DNA of 64,000 bases from Branchiostoma belcheri (taxonomy: Eukaryota; Chordata; Leptocardii; Amphioxiformes; Branchiostomatidae), in the NCBI RefSeq assembly GCF_001625305.1, contig NW_017804220.1, positions 660,653 to 724,652 of the forward strand, in the 5' to 3' direction. Made by a program: the position numbers and the translations under genes. Below the pieces are notes generated by a model. The model was given only the letters and a program-made list of their open reading frames with translations. It ran no database searches and was not told where the DNA came from. Below, piece by piece: positions 19,669 to 30,026 of this stretch. The number at the start of each line of letters is the position of its first letter. Positions within the stretch are counted from its first letter, which is position 1.

Positions 19669-22600
19669 ATGGGGGGAAATGCGATCCTTACTACAGCAAT
19701 GTTCACCCTCATGGGCTTCTGTCTGGTGGGCACTCTGTACGTACAACAGGTAAATGTTGTGATGATTTTTATTTTGTTTTGCATTTTGGTACAAACTGTA
19801 TTTATTTTGATACAAAAAGTATCTGTACGTCCACTCATTTTTTTTATTTGTTTTTTTATTTATATATTAAAACATACACACAATGCAATGAACCATCCCT
19901 TACACAATAATGATAACTGATCATAATAATAACAATAATTATTTGTTACCACTTATTTGTTACCATTAAGGCAATGTTCTTGAATGGCAGTATTTGTAGC
20001 AGTGTTTGTGTAACATTGGGCATCATAATTCAGGAATCTATATAGATGAATTGCTCTGAAATATGGTATATGGCTAGGATTTGGTATACCTAGGACATTA
20101 TGTAGACTATATGCAGTTAGGTGCTGACCTGTCTCAGAAAGCATTGCATGTTGCGCCCCCTGGCGACTATTCTTGATGCTTCAGTAGTACTGGTGCAGCA
20201 CCAAGTGCAGCCACAAGGAGGCGCATTCTTTGTATCTTGTGTATGAATGTGACCGGTCGTTTCGCTGTAAAGCTTTTGAACGATGAGAAATAAGTTTTGA
20301 ACGATGAGAAATAAGTTTTGAACGATGAGAAATAAGTTTTGAACGATGAGAAATAAGTTTTGAATGATTAGAAATAAGTTTTGAACGATGAGAAATAAGT
20401 TTTGAACGATGAGAAATAAGTTTTGAACGATGAGAAATAAGTTTTGAATGATGAGAAATAAGTTTTGAACGATGAGAAATAAATTTTGAACGATGAGAAA
20501 TAAGTTTTGAACGATGAGAAATAAGTTTTGAACGATGAGAAATAAGTTTTGAACGATGAGAAATAAGTTTTGAATGGTGAGAAATAAGTTTTGAACGATG
20601 AGAAATAAGTTTTGAACGATGAGAAATAAGTTTTGAACGATAAGAAATAAGTTTTGAATGATGAGAAATAAGTTTTGAATGATGAGAAATAAGTTTTGAA
20701 CGATGAGAAATAAGTTTTGAACGATGAGAAATAAGTTTTGAACGATGAGAACTGACCCGATTTCTTTTAGAAATGTTCCTCTGGTCTTTCGTACTACCTA
20801 AGATTGACAATGACGGGTGTCAACTTGATTTTTTTCCCCAGTTTTTTTCCCCAGTTCCAAACAGCGGTCCTGTGGTTCAGTCGGACGCCGTCCTGTCGCG
20901 GCTCTGGCACCATCAACAGAACGGCTCTGTAGATTACGAACGGGTCACTAAGTCCGAAAACTTCGTCATCAGCGTCGTCAACCCTCGGCCCTGGTATCGC
21001 GTCGGACGTCACCTGTCCATCAAGATCGTTGCCATGGATACGAGAGGACGACCGAAGACGTACGGAGGGGATTTTATCCGAGCTAAGGTGTACAGCCGAT
21101 CCCCTGTACAGGCTAGCACGTCTGGTAAAATCACCTACTTCGGAAACGGGACCTACGTGGCGAACTTCTTCCTTAGTTTCCCGGGAGAACTCTCGGTGGC
21201 GGTCAAGTTGGTACATTCCAGCGAAGCCGTGCAGGTCTTGAGAAGATTGCAGGACATTTCCGTTGTCAGACGCATCATGGTTTGTGGCTTCCAGGAGGAA
21301 AACAGCGACGTCACTGAGTGGATGCAGTGTTCCAATACCCCCCAACAGAGCCTCAGTTTGCGCGATGTGTGCGACTTTTCCAAACCGCGTCTGAACGCGT
21401 CGTTCTACTGCCAACGCCCGAGGGAGAGTTCCTGCAAGTCTTTCCTGGGCTGTCACCGTGACCACGTCAGCACATTGGAGATGCACGATAAGATAGCGAC
21501 TGAGGAGGAAAAAAGGCTGTTTCCCAGGTAACGTGATATTCACACTCACGTGACTAAGGCCTGACGCCATGTTTGATGGTTACACCGGAATGTGCATGGA
21601 AAATGACGTAATGATGTATAGTTTTTACCAATCGGAGTGGCGATCGTGACATACGACACTGGTATTGACTGTTAAATTTGCTTACTACTATTGTCAAGAG
21701 CGGTGCTGTTTATCGAGGGTGTTCAGCGCAGAGCAACGAAATTCATTCTTGGGCCCTCCGCTGAACACCTCGATTACAAGTCAAGACTGTCTAGCCTGGT
21801 CTTGCTGCCCCTCTCTTATAGAAGGGAAATATGTGATGTTGTAGTATTTGTTAAGTCCCACGCAAATGTGTATGATTCGGATGTTGCGAGGCTGGCTGAC
21901 TTCTCTTCAAGAACACCCCGCAGCTCTAGGGCACACATGCTAGTTCCAACAAGAGTAAAATCATCCTCATTTGCATCTTCGTTTATACCACGTGTTACAA
22001 CGATTTGGAACAAGCTTGATGCAGATACTAGAGGGTTAGGAATCAGGGCTTCAATCCTAATTGATGTGGTTGCCTTTAAAAGGAAACTCTCCGCATTTAT
22101 GTATAACAGATTTTGCCAAACCTACAGTTTAGAGCAACCCTGTACGTGGCAGTTATCTTGTGGTTGCGCTACATGCCTGGCCGCAAGACTGCGCTAACTG
22201 TGACATTACTGCTGTAAATAATGTAAATAAGTTGACTTGCCTTGTAGTTCTAAGTTTATTTACCTGTTTCTCTAATTGTATTATGTGATTTGATTACTTT
22301 TTGTATTGTTTTGTCATTTTATTGGTATGACGGCTTTGAAAAGGTGTTTCATGTCAGAAACACCTGTTTCGCCATGCCATCCACAGTGCATATTATTGTA
22401 CGTGGTAAAACTAAATAAATAAATAAATGAATAAAAAGTAAACATAACACAACTTTACTGGTACTACTATCAGTAAATTTCAAATTGATGAATTTTCTTT
22501 TTTTTCATGTAGTTTAGTAGCACCTTGTTAACCTCAGAGGTAACAGTCGCAATGGAAAATATACATTTGTGTTTACATCACAAGAAAATGCATGGCCCTA

Positions 22601-24420
22601 CATATACGGAAGTGTTTATTAAAGTTAAAACTTTTGATCCAACACAAAGAAATTCTACTTAGTCTACTGATGAGGAGGACCAGAGTGACTGGTCGAAAGC
22701 TCTAGGTGAGAGAATTTCTTTGTGTTGGATCAAACGTTTTAACTTGAAGCATGTAACCACCAACACAGATGAAATTCCATGATGATGCACAGATCTGTTG
22801 TTTAACTCTACATTTCAGAGATCGGGATTTACTAGAAGAGATACCACGTAACATCAGTCTTCAGGTGAAAGGAAAGCGTAAGTATCAAAAGGAGACATTC
22901 AATCTGATAGTGACTTGACGTAAAGTTTAATACACGAAGGAAAGAATGAGTTTTTGAACACCCCAATCCTTGGTTGAATAGTACTTGAAGGCATGACTGT
23001 TTCTTGTTCTTTTCTGAGCTGGTATTAGGTACATACTAATAGTAGTTGGTACATGCACGTCCACCAGTTTATTAGTTATTCTGAACAAGATGCATAGCCT
23101 GATTCATTATCCACTTCCATCAAAGAAGTCAAACCTTATGATAGCAAGCCTATCAGTAAAAGTACGTTTTTTCAGACACAAGTTGTATCTGTTCCTATCA
23201 TTGTATTGTTCCACCTTTGACTTAGTTAAAGCAATTAGCCTTCGGGTATGATTTCCTCAAATAAAGAATTTCTATTCTATCCATAAACATTATCGAACTT
23301 GACCTTCCTTTGACTTATACATACCCACCTATTACATTTCATCCATAGCATCTCATGTTAATTTTAATAATGTCGCTCTTTTCCAGGCCGTTTGCGGAAA
23401 ATGCAGGGAAAACGGTTGCCCCTTTGCGGCCCTCGGTTGCCCCAGACGGCGTCGGAAGGCTACTGGTTCAACGGGACTTGGACCTCGCTGCGATGCCAGG
23501 CGCGAAGATTTCGTACCATCGAGTCGGTCGCCGGATGCCTGCAGAACAAGACTCTATACACCCTCATGAAACTCCTTCCTCTTCGCCCCCGCCGTTCTGC
23601 TTCGCCCCCGCCCCGTTCTGCTTCGCCCCCGCAAAAAATCTGCTTCGCCCCCGTCGTTCCTCTACGCCCCCGGCGCAATTCTGCTTTGCCCCCGTCCTTC
23701 TGCTTAGCCCCCAATGGCGGCACAGCTCACAGTCGACACGAAAATCGTCTGCAAAATAACAATAAAGGCTGTGCCGCCAAATTTAAAGTAGCCCATGCTC
23801 CGACAAACATTCTGGACCACCTTTCTGCCAAGTGGCGTTGCACAAATCCTTCCCATTCAAAAGTTTACCCCTTCCTCACGGCCCGTCAGTGGTTCTTACG
23901 TTTATAAGTACTGGCGTTTATAAGTACAGCCGTGAGTGAAATTTCCTGCCAGTACTTATAAACGTAAGAACCACGAAACCAGATGCCACTGATGAACGGA
24001 AACGACATGGGTTACGTCGCGGAAGAATTAGACGGCATCGCCGGTGGACGAGACGTTGTCATCCTCCTAACTCTGTGGGCTCACTTCATGGCCGAGCCCA
24101 TTCTGACGTTCCGATCGCGGCTTTACGGCATTCGACACGCCATACAGCGACTCCACAGCCTCTATCCAGACACTACAGTCATCTGGAGAACCCCCAACAC
24201 CGGGCACCACCATCAGTTCCAACACTTCGTGGAGAATGGCGACTGGTACGCCTATCAGCTGTTTGATATAGTCTATGAAATCCTCGGAGATCTCAACATT
24301 TCCATCATCAACGTCAGAGACATGTCGGAATCTATGTGGCACGATGACGACATGCATCCGCCTAATGACGTCATCGAGAACCACATCGACCTGGTACTAT
24401 CGCACATCTGTCCGGTGTAA
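19669..24420 (+). CDS. NXPE family (neurexophilin/PC-esterase) gene, probably disrupted in the catalytic exon
   Basis: Exon 1 is 19669-19749 (noncoding part from 19635) and encodes a signal-anchor, MGGNAILTTAMFTLMGFCLVG. Exon 2 is 20842-21527, exon 3 is 22819-22877, and exon 4 starts at 23387; the phases agree. Exon 2 carries the neurexophilin-like module (YRVGRHLSIKIVAMDTRGRP, then KTYGGDFIRAKVYS). Exon 4 gives GYWFNGTW and GCLQNKTLY. The final block, 23983-24420, is a typical NXPE C-terminal part with DMGYVAEELDGIAGGRD, LLTLWAHF, DDMHPPNDV and a CPV end. Between GCLQNKTLY and this block, members of the family carry a G-D-S motif. Here there is a C-rich minisatellite (23578-23712), a stop at 23908 and a 26-bp inverted repeat. 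ARQWF, which normally follows GDS, is seen at 23881-23895. Either the gene is broken or the assembly is wrong here. Confidence 0.78.
20268..20752. repeat. 21-bp minisatellite, about 23 copies, in NXPE intron 1
   Basis: The unit is TTTTGAACGATGAGAAATAAG with rare variants (GAATGATGAG, GATAAG). Because 21 is divisible by three, the minus strand stays open as repeating S-K-L-I-S-H-R for 209 codons. It lies about 90 bp upstream of the exon 2 acceptor. I regard the frame as an artefact of the period. Confidence 0.95.
21673..22436 (+). mobile_element. 5'-truncated LINE with ORF2 C-terminus and (AAATA)n tail
   Basis: The plus frame 21691-22197 reads VQRRATKFILGPSAEHLDYK, then RLSSLVLLPLSYRREICDVV and TTIWNKL. 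This is the typical post-reverse-transcriptase tail of CR1/RTE-like LINEs, including a closing C-x-C..C segment. A 3' hairpin (GGTGTTTCATGTCAGAAACACC region) precedes TAAATAAATAAATAAATG. It lies in intron 2 of the NXPE gene, in the gene's orientation. Confidence 0.85.
22622..22747. mobile_element. MITE, AAGTTAAAACTTTTGATCCAAC family
   Basis: Inverted ends are AAGTTAAAACTTTTGATCC..AACACAAAGAAATTCT and AGAATTTCTTTGTGTT..GGATCAAACGTTTTAACTT. The inner CCAGAGTGACTGGTCGAAAGC block is shared with the copies at 10828 and 42696. It sits just upstream of NXPE exon 3. Confidence 0.85.
22935..23110 (-). mobile_element. LINE ORF2 remnant
   Basis: Matches, on the same strand, the LINE C-terminal remnant at 53895-54175. 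Shared blocks include GAGTTTTTGAACACC, CCAATCCTTGGTTGA, GAAGGCATGACT..TTTCTTGTTCTTTTCTGA and CTGGTATTAGGTAC. It is short and frameshifted. Confidence 0.75.
23578..23712. repeat. C-rich minisatellite inside the NXPE catalytic exon
   Basis: About six copies of an 18-22 bp motif, TTCTGCTTCGCCCCCG with variants. They start within a few codons of GCLQNKTLY, exactly where the family's G-D-S motif should be. The frame remains open through it, giving a run of R-S-A-S-P-P-like residues. CCTTCCTC occurs at both 23577-23584 and about 23872-23879 and may be a duplicated target. Confidence 0.85.
23889..23974. repeat. perfect 26-bp inverted repeat with 34-nt loop
   Basis: The arms at 23889-23914 (GTGGTTCTTACGTTTATAAG..) and 23949-23974 are exact reverse complements. 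The left arm begins in the relic coding segment (TARQW). The right arm ends just before the NXPE terminal exon. The shape is that of a snap-back duplication or a small inversion. Confidence 0.9.
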
Positions 24421-24639
24421 ATGACACTGTCAGAGAGAGAATGGTTTATTCCACATAAAAAAACCTTTGCAGCACAAGTGCTGAATTGCGGTTTCCTTAC
24501 ACAAATACGTAGTTTAATAAGGCAACAAAATATTTTTTTTAAGTTTTTTTTTTTCTAAAATCAGGTGAAAACTAGTGCGCTCGCTGATGTCATCCTTAAG
24601 TGGCCCACTTGCTGTGGCCTAAGCAGATATTGGATGTTA

Positions 24640-24868
24640 TTTGTTTGGGAGTATTGGGGGTGTTCAGGCAGGTTGTGTCTTCGGGAGCTCTAATAGCTTC
24701 CCCGCCCAGTGCAACAGGCCGTCCCGGTAGGAGTGTTACGCTAATAAGAGACAGAATGCTTGGGATCAATCTCTCGTGAAATACACACCGGGAAGCCTAT
24801 GTGAGGCGGGCGGGACAGAGCTCTTGCGGCCCCTACCACGAAACAGACTGGATACCAGGCCAGGATAT
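24640..24868. mobile_element. TAGCCTGG-family MITE, 5'-eroded
   Basis: It contains GGCCGTCCCGGTAGGAGTGT and TACGCTAATAAGAGACAG and ends with AGACTGGATACCAGGCC, as in the 1765 copy but inverted overall. It lies in the region just 3' of the NXPE gene, after the tail of a GGCC-type MITE (24570-24620). Confidence 0.75.
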
Positions 24869-25159
24869 TGTTTACAACTACCACGATATGCAAGGGAGAG
24901 CGGCCGCCACGAGCGCGATCTTATGTATTTGACCAGGGATTTACCCATTTTTACGATACGTTGTTACCACACTAGTACTGTTTACATACATACTGTTCCC
25001 AATATGCAAAATATAAAACTTCACGGAGAATTGTCACCTATGGACCTATGGTTTTTAATGTATTTCACATAACATCACCTTAGTCTTTTAATTCTGTTCC
25101 TGTACATCGGACCTTACCTATTTCACATTTTTGCCTCACGACCTGGCATGACCCCGATT

Positions 25160-25331
25160 ACGAGTAATGGATCACGTTTATGATATTGTTTTTGGTGTAT
25201 ATATCGTTGTATTTCCGTGTATATATGTGTCGTACCCAGGGCCACTCTATAAAGGAGTGCTATGTCACTGAGTAGTGCCACCCTGGTCAAAGAATACAGA
25301 AATATAATAAATAGATAAATAAATAAATTTT
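25160..25331 (+). mobile_element. LINE 3' tail
   Basis: A short segment ends in ATAATAAATAGATAAATAAATAAAT, preceded by a hairpin-capable stretch (CCAGGGCCACTC..GAGTAGTGCCACCCTGG). It is the usual signature of a 5'-truncated CR1/RTE-like insertion. No coding remnant is visible. Confidence 0.5.
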
Positions 25332-25339
25332 TAATTATC

Positions 25340-26338
25340 ATTTTATGTCAAGTGGTGACGTTAATATAAGCTCTTTCTCTTGAGTTCGTTTACTTACCAC
25401 TGTGGTTTTGTTGAAATGTTGAAATAAAAAAAAATTACTTGAGCAACAGTTAAAGATGACACACAAAAAGTCTCGTTTCGTAATCCTTCACCATTTTTAT
25501 TGAAGGAGACATCCCCAAACTTGAAAACTTGAACCTTTTTCACCAAGTACATGTAATCTTATCCTTTTATGCTTCCAGTTTTAAAAAATGCTGTACGTGA
25601 ATGAATCTAATCAATAGCTTGAACAAAGCGTCTACAACTTAGATTATACACTTGTACACATGAAAACAATAACAATTATCTATGACATATACAAGTGTTT
25701 TCCCACAACAAGAAGCTTTTTCATCTCTTGCGTACTCTTCGCCGAAGTCTAATGACAAAATATAAGATTATTAACAAAAACTGGGAATGTTTGGTCACAC
25801 CTGATAGAATACTTTAAGTTGCTCTATCTGATAACGTAAAGTTAAAAATAACAACGAAAGTAAAATTTTACATGGACATAACTATCAAATAGTATAGCAT
25901 TTCTGTGCCGACTGCCATACAAATATAGTGGATAGCGATATCTAGCCTCTTGCGAAAAAAGGAAGAAAATTTTCTGAAAGTTATACTTTAGCAACTCTTA
26001 CAATGCAGAAATAGGTGAATATATAAAAGACTGTTTAGTGATTACCAAAAAATGCCGAAGCTAGCCCTACTTGATGTACACAGTATCTAATTTATTTCTT
26101 GATGTTCAGTTATTAGGATGTTAATTTTCATACCCTTTTCTTTATGTACTATGTTTAGTAGCTGTTGAAAGTTCTTCTTTCACCTGACATCTAAAACAGA
26201 CACTACTGAAGTCACAGACAGTATAGCAAAATGTGGCTTTTCTGTTTTTCTATGACTACAATCCATTGCATTATCCCATGACCACAGTAAGATTTCGAAT
26301 AGTTAAATCGTAACCGTTATTCTAACAAGAAAGTAAAT
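25340..26338. other. unassigned A/T-rich intergenic sequence
   Basis: No exons, strong repeats or RNA genes recognised. It separates the 3' ends of the NXPE gene (+) and the BRICHOS gene (-), which are convergent. Confidence 0.5.
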
Positions 26339-26347
26339 GTTACATCC

Positions 26348-26556
26348 TAGCCTCTACCAGGCTTCAGGATACCGCTGGAAAGAGTAGAAATTGGCTGGCT
26401 AAACAGAGACATAACATTCCAGGGGAGCTGGTCCGCAAGAGAGTACAGTTTGCCGCACCCGAAACCAACTCCCCCGGCTTGATATCTTGATATTTCAAGA
26501 TATCACGCTTTGTTGGTCGCAAGTCTCTAGCTACTCTTAACTCCTGGTAGAGGCTA
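26348..26556. mobile_element. MITE with TIR TAGCCTCTACCAGG and a 9-bp target duplication
   Basis: The ends TAGCCTCTACCAGG and CCTGGTAGAGGCTA are exact inverses. The flanks GTTACATCC (26339-26347) and GTTACGTCC (26557-26565) agree at 8 of 9 bases. The interior has a second small palindrome, GATATCTTGATATTTCAAG. It is inserted just 3' of the BRICHOS gene's stop codon, probably in its 3' UTR. Confidence 0.85.
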
Positions 26557-26579
26557 GTTACGTCCTGGGTTAAATGACT

Positions 26580-29547
26580 TTACTTGCCCCACCATGGATA
26601 CGAACGGCACGGGTAGTAGCGGCAGGAGTAGAAGCAGCGATGCCACCACCAATAGTAAACACAATCACATCTGTAGTGGTAGCAGCTGCGTCGCTTCTTA
26701 CGCCTCTTTGCACCTGAAACAAGCAATAATCCAGTTCAAACTGAGTGCTAAGTTATCTGAAATTATGAGAGAAAAACACAAGAACATCGAACTCATATCA
26801 ATGCATTTCTTTTGTCCTGCTGTTTTACTGTAAAGCTACATTCGAATCGGGTGAACAGTAAATTAAAACTATTTCCAACCTGCAAACAAAGTGGGTATTG
26901 AACAGTTTTAGTACTGTTCATATAATTCTAGGAAAGGGCCCTCAACAAAAATCATTTTTAGTTATAGTTGTGTTCTTGATCATGAAGAAAATAAACATTA
27001 CCAACACCTTCTTACAAGGACATGTAGGGCACAAGGACTTGAAGGTCATTTTTGCCGGAAATCAACAGACCAATCCTGAATGTCAATCACAATTAGTAGT
27101 CCAACCAAATGATGGCAATGCGATTAGAGGATCGACCAATGAGAGTCAAGTATTTGCATATTTTGAGAGATGTGGGCGTGGCTATATGTTATCGGCCTTA
27201 CCGTCATCAGCAGCTGCGGGCGCGCTGTCCGATGCCGAGGGAACTTGGCGAATGTTGGCCCAGTAGACTTCATGGCTCTTGCAGAAGTCGCGCATGTTCT
27301 CGCTCAGGATTGACTTGTCGACCTTTCCGCGACTTTCATCCAGGGTGAGGTTCAGTCCCCCGCCGGACTCTGCCTCCTCTACTCGGTCCTGAACAACGAA
27401 AGGAACAGCCTGTTTTCACAACTAGAGGTATCTTGTAACAAATTAAAACAAACGTTGTGGGAGTAGTAACATCACGAGACGTCGAATGGCTGAATGGCTA
27501 GACTAGCAGACTCGAGATCGAGAGGTCATGGGTTCGATTCTTGGCGTTCCTGGCTAGACGTTGTGTCCTTGAGGACGTAAAATGTGGAGGAAGGAGAGGG
27601 ATGGGCTCTACCTTCAAATACCGTACCCTACTCTAAACAACCATGACCTACAGTCTCGAAAAAGCTATGGGGACTACCCATTACCTCATACATCTAACAG
27701 CAACAACAAAAACGGCTCACAGTGAAGATCACCAAGAACAGTCGTCCTTACCTCTTCATCTTCGTTCTTCACATCATTTGCCAGTTGCTCGGCAGCCTCT
27801 TCACTGTACGTGTTGTCCTCGACGATGAAACAAATGTGGAGGCCGGAAAACTTGTATGCAGCCAGTTCCTACAAAACAAAGTACGGAGTTATAGATGTAC
27901 CTGATAGAGGTAAGAACCCAAGAAAGCGACGTATCATCGAAATACGCATTAAAAAAAGGTTGAGAGGTGTATGAGATTAATTATAGTCAGCAACATACAG
28001 AGACGATGCTTATCATAAATGCCCAGATTTTTTGTTGTTTAAAGAATTTTTTTCTCAGGTAGTACTTTTTGTTGTTTAAAAGAATTTTTTCTCATGTAAT
28101 ATTTTTTTTGGTGAAATAATTTTTCTCAAATAGTATTTTTTGCTGTTGAAAGAATTTTTCTCAGGTAGTATTTTTTTGTTGAAAGTAATTTTCTCAGGTA
28201 GTAGTTTTTGTTTTTCAGATAATTTTTCTCAGTTATACGTAGCTGTTGTTGAAAGAATTTTTTCTCAGGTAGTATTCTTTGTTGTTCAAAGAATTTTTTC
28301 TCACTGGCAGGTAGTATTTTTTCGCTGTTGAGAGAATTTTTTTCTCAGGTAGTAGTTTTTGTTTTTCAGATAATTTTTCTCACGTACATTTTTGGTGTCA
28401 TACATGATGGCAGTCTCTCTGTCCTCACTCTTGGTGTAGAAAGTCTCAGTCTTCAAGTTGACATCCACCTCTATCTTCTCTTCGATGACCTTTCCCTCGT
28501 ACTTCAGCTTACGGTTGGTCTGTTTGTTAGTCGGGGTCAGAGAGGAACAATCACAGCGTTAATAACATTGTTTTGAAACTCGATTGTTCAGCCATGTATG
28601 GGTTTCATTCGGTGCATTACACACCAGCCTCGCAGGCATGTGGCCGGTTCTACCACAACAGACGACTAAACTACATGTACATGGTCTCATCACAACGAGC
28701 TCAATTCTACAACTTGTTTAATAGCTAATGTTTGTCGTGGCTACTGTGCCTCAGAAACGTCACATGCACAGAACAACAACAACAGCAGTCCTGACAACGG
28801 ACCACCATAAATGTGTGGACGACTGTGTGCCTCAAGGTTTGGACTCAGAAGTCACATGAGGTCACACACACCCCTAAATGAGAACACTGATGACGGTCGT
28901 CTTCGATTGCGAAGGACTACCAAGACAAGACTGTGGCTCAAGTATTTCAGGACTGACAACTGAATTTTGCAGAACACACGAACGACTATCATAAGAATGC
29001 ATTCCGTTAATTTTCGATCGTATATGTGTGATCGGGCTCTCACCGTGAGTATGTTGTTGGCGTCCCTGGACAGATACACGCCCAGCAGGGTGGCTCCGAT
29101 CACCAGCAGGACGAGAGACACGGCCCCCACTACAAGTCCATTCCTCACTTTCTTTTGGTGAGCGGTAAGGTCCTGCAGAGGTGAAAAAGTAAGCTTTCAT
29201 GGAGGTTTTCTTAGATTGTACTACACTTTCAGTCCGCAGAAATAAGATATTATCATATGTGTCGCAGAATAAGAGACTTTATTTCTACACAACCAAGAGC
29301 TTTATTCACCCGACGTTTCGGTGACCTTCTGTCACCTTCCTCAGGGCAAATTATTCAATGACTTATCAATCTGATAAAACTATTCACGGCCGGACACATG
29401 TCTTATTTTACAAACAAAGACTGTGAGAAAAAGTATATAACAGTCAGGATTTATAAAATTCTAACTTCCTACCTTGAAGTCAGCCTCGGGATCTGCAGGG
29501 GGTCCCGCATATGGGGGAAGGGGCTTCTTGTCTCCGGTGTAGCTCAT
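26580..29547 (-). CDS. BRICHOS-domain type II membrane precursor with cleavable six-Cys, Trp/Tyr-rich C-terminal peptide, 6 exons, 257 aa
   Basis: Exons: 29547-29473, 29172-29044, 28519-28388, 27868-27752, 27388-27202, 26713-26580. All are GT..AG with consistent phases. A noncoding exon ends at 29848 and its partner acceptor is at 29560. The short cytoplasmic N-terminus (MSYTGDKKPLPPYAGPP) is followed by a transmembrane helix at about 37-59. Residues ~95-190 are a BRICHOS domain with its three hallmark residues, Asp109 (MYDTKN), Cys125 (LHICFIV) and Cys187 (RDFCKSHEVYW). Residues 216-222 are KRRKKRR, a furin-type site. The last 35 residues (SCYHYRCDCV..YPWWGK) hold 6 Cys, 5 Trp and 8 Tyr. Known BRICHOS proteins are ER-chaperoned precursors that release a C-terminal segment: surfactant protein C, ITM2, tenomodulin/chondromodulin and annelid antimicrobial peptides such as arenicin. 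Here the released peptide may be antimicrobial or a chondromodulin-like ligand. The family is firm, the role inferred. Confidence 0.9.
27481..27715 (+). mobile_element. tRNA-derived SINE
   Basis: It starts with a tRNA-like head (A-box-like TGAATGGCTAG, anticodon-arm-like segment, B box GGTTCGATTC at 27531-27540). It continues into a non-tRNA body with TTGTGTCCTTGAGGACGTAAA. The head does not fold as a complete tRNA. It lies in intron 4 of the BRICHOS gene. Confidence 0.6.
28020..28386. repeat. degenerate ~40-bp T-rich repeat in BRICHOS intron 3
   Basis: About nine variants of AGAATTTTTTCTCAGGTAGTA, then TTTTTTGTTGTTGAA. The array runs up to the donor of exon 3 (28388), so many CAG|GTA-like decoys sit next to the real splice site. 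Confidence 0.85.
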
Positions 29548-29888
29548 TTTTCTGTCGTCCTAAAACAAGAAAATTACATATGTCTTGACACACCAAGAAA
29601 TAAAGTTCAGAAAAAAAAAATATATATATATATAATTGTGTTCATAAATCAGGGCCAACTCACGTGTAGGAAAAAAAAAGATTTTCTCATCCAAAACATT
29701 CAAAATTGATACAACACTGCAAAATTATCCAACAAAAATAATGTGTCATAGAGGTAACATTACAGTTGATATCAGTATTAGCTGAACAATGAGAGACAAA
29801 TAATAACCTGCTAGTAATAGGAAGAGTAGAACCTTTGCAGAACGTACCTTGGAAGGGTCTTCTGAATTGCAGAGGTGAGCTCAGCTTC

Positions 29889-29952
29889 GTTGGTCAGTCG
29901 GTCGGTCGGTCACGATCGGTCGGTCTGTCGGTTGGTTGGTTGGTCGGTCTGT
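29889..29952. repeat. (TCGG)n tetranucleotide repeat in the 5' UTR region of the BRICHOS gene
   Basis: GGTCAGTCGGTCGGTCGGTC with interruptions, then GGTTGGTTGGTTGG. It falls between the TATA-like box (30018) and the noncoding exon's donor (29848), so it should be transcribed as (CCGA)n. Confidence 0.75.
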
Positions 29953-30017
29953 CTTCTCTTGGCTCTTCTCCGGTCGTCGTCTCTCCCCGTCTCTGCCCCA
30001 AACCTCTGCACAGGCGC

Positions 30018-30026
30018 ATATTTATG
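30018..30026 (-). promoter_or_regulatory. TATA-like box of the BRICHOS gene
   Basis: The minus strand reads CATAAATATG about 170 nt upstream of the donor at 29848. Transcription would start near 29990 and give a noncoding first exon of about 140 nt. Position and sequence are plausible, but there is no other support. Confidence 0.45.

Noticed and set aside
20268..20752. CRISPR-like regular repeat array
   Set aside because: Units are contiguous with no unique spacers, and the genome is eukaryotic.
20181..20810. 209-residue minus-strand S-K-L-I-S-H-R repeat protein
   Set aside because: Explained by a 21-bp minisatellite whose period is a multiple of three; no promoter or conserved flanking sequence.
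20794..21570. 258-residue minus-strand frame opposite NXPE exon 2
   Set aside because: Antisense shadow of a long GC-rich exon; the plus strand has matching splice phases and family motifs.
21691..22197. 168-residue frame as a host gene or NXPE exon
   Set aside because: Its sequence is the C-terminal tail of a LINE ORF2 and it is followed by an (AAATA)n tail.
23392..23907. Reading the C-rich minisatellite as genuine NXPE protein
   Set aside because: The frame is open but the low-complexity run replaces the expected catalytic motif and ends in a stop before the conserved C-terminal block.
27481..27560. Functional tRNA-Ser(CGA)-like gene
   Set aside because: The anticodon arm and B box are present but the acceptor and D arms do not pair properly; it continues into a SINE body.
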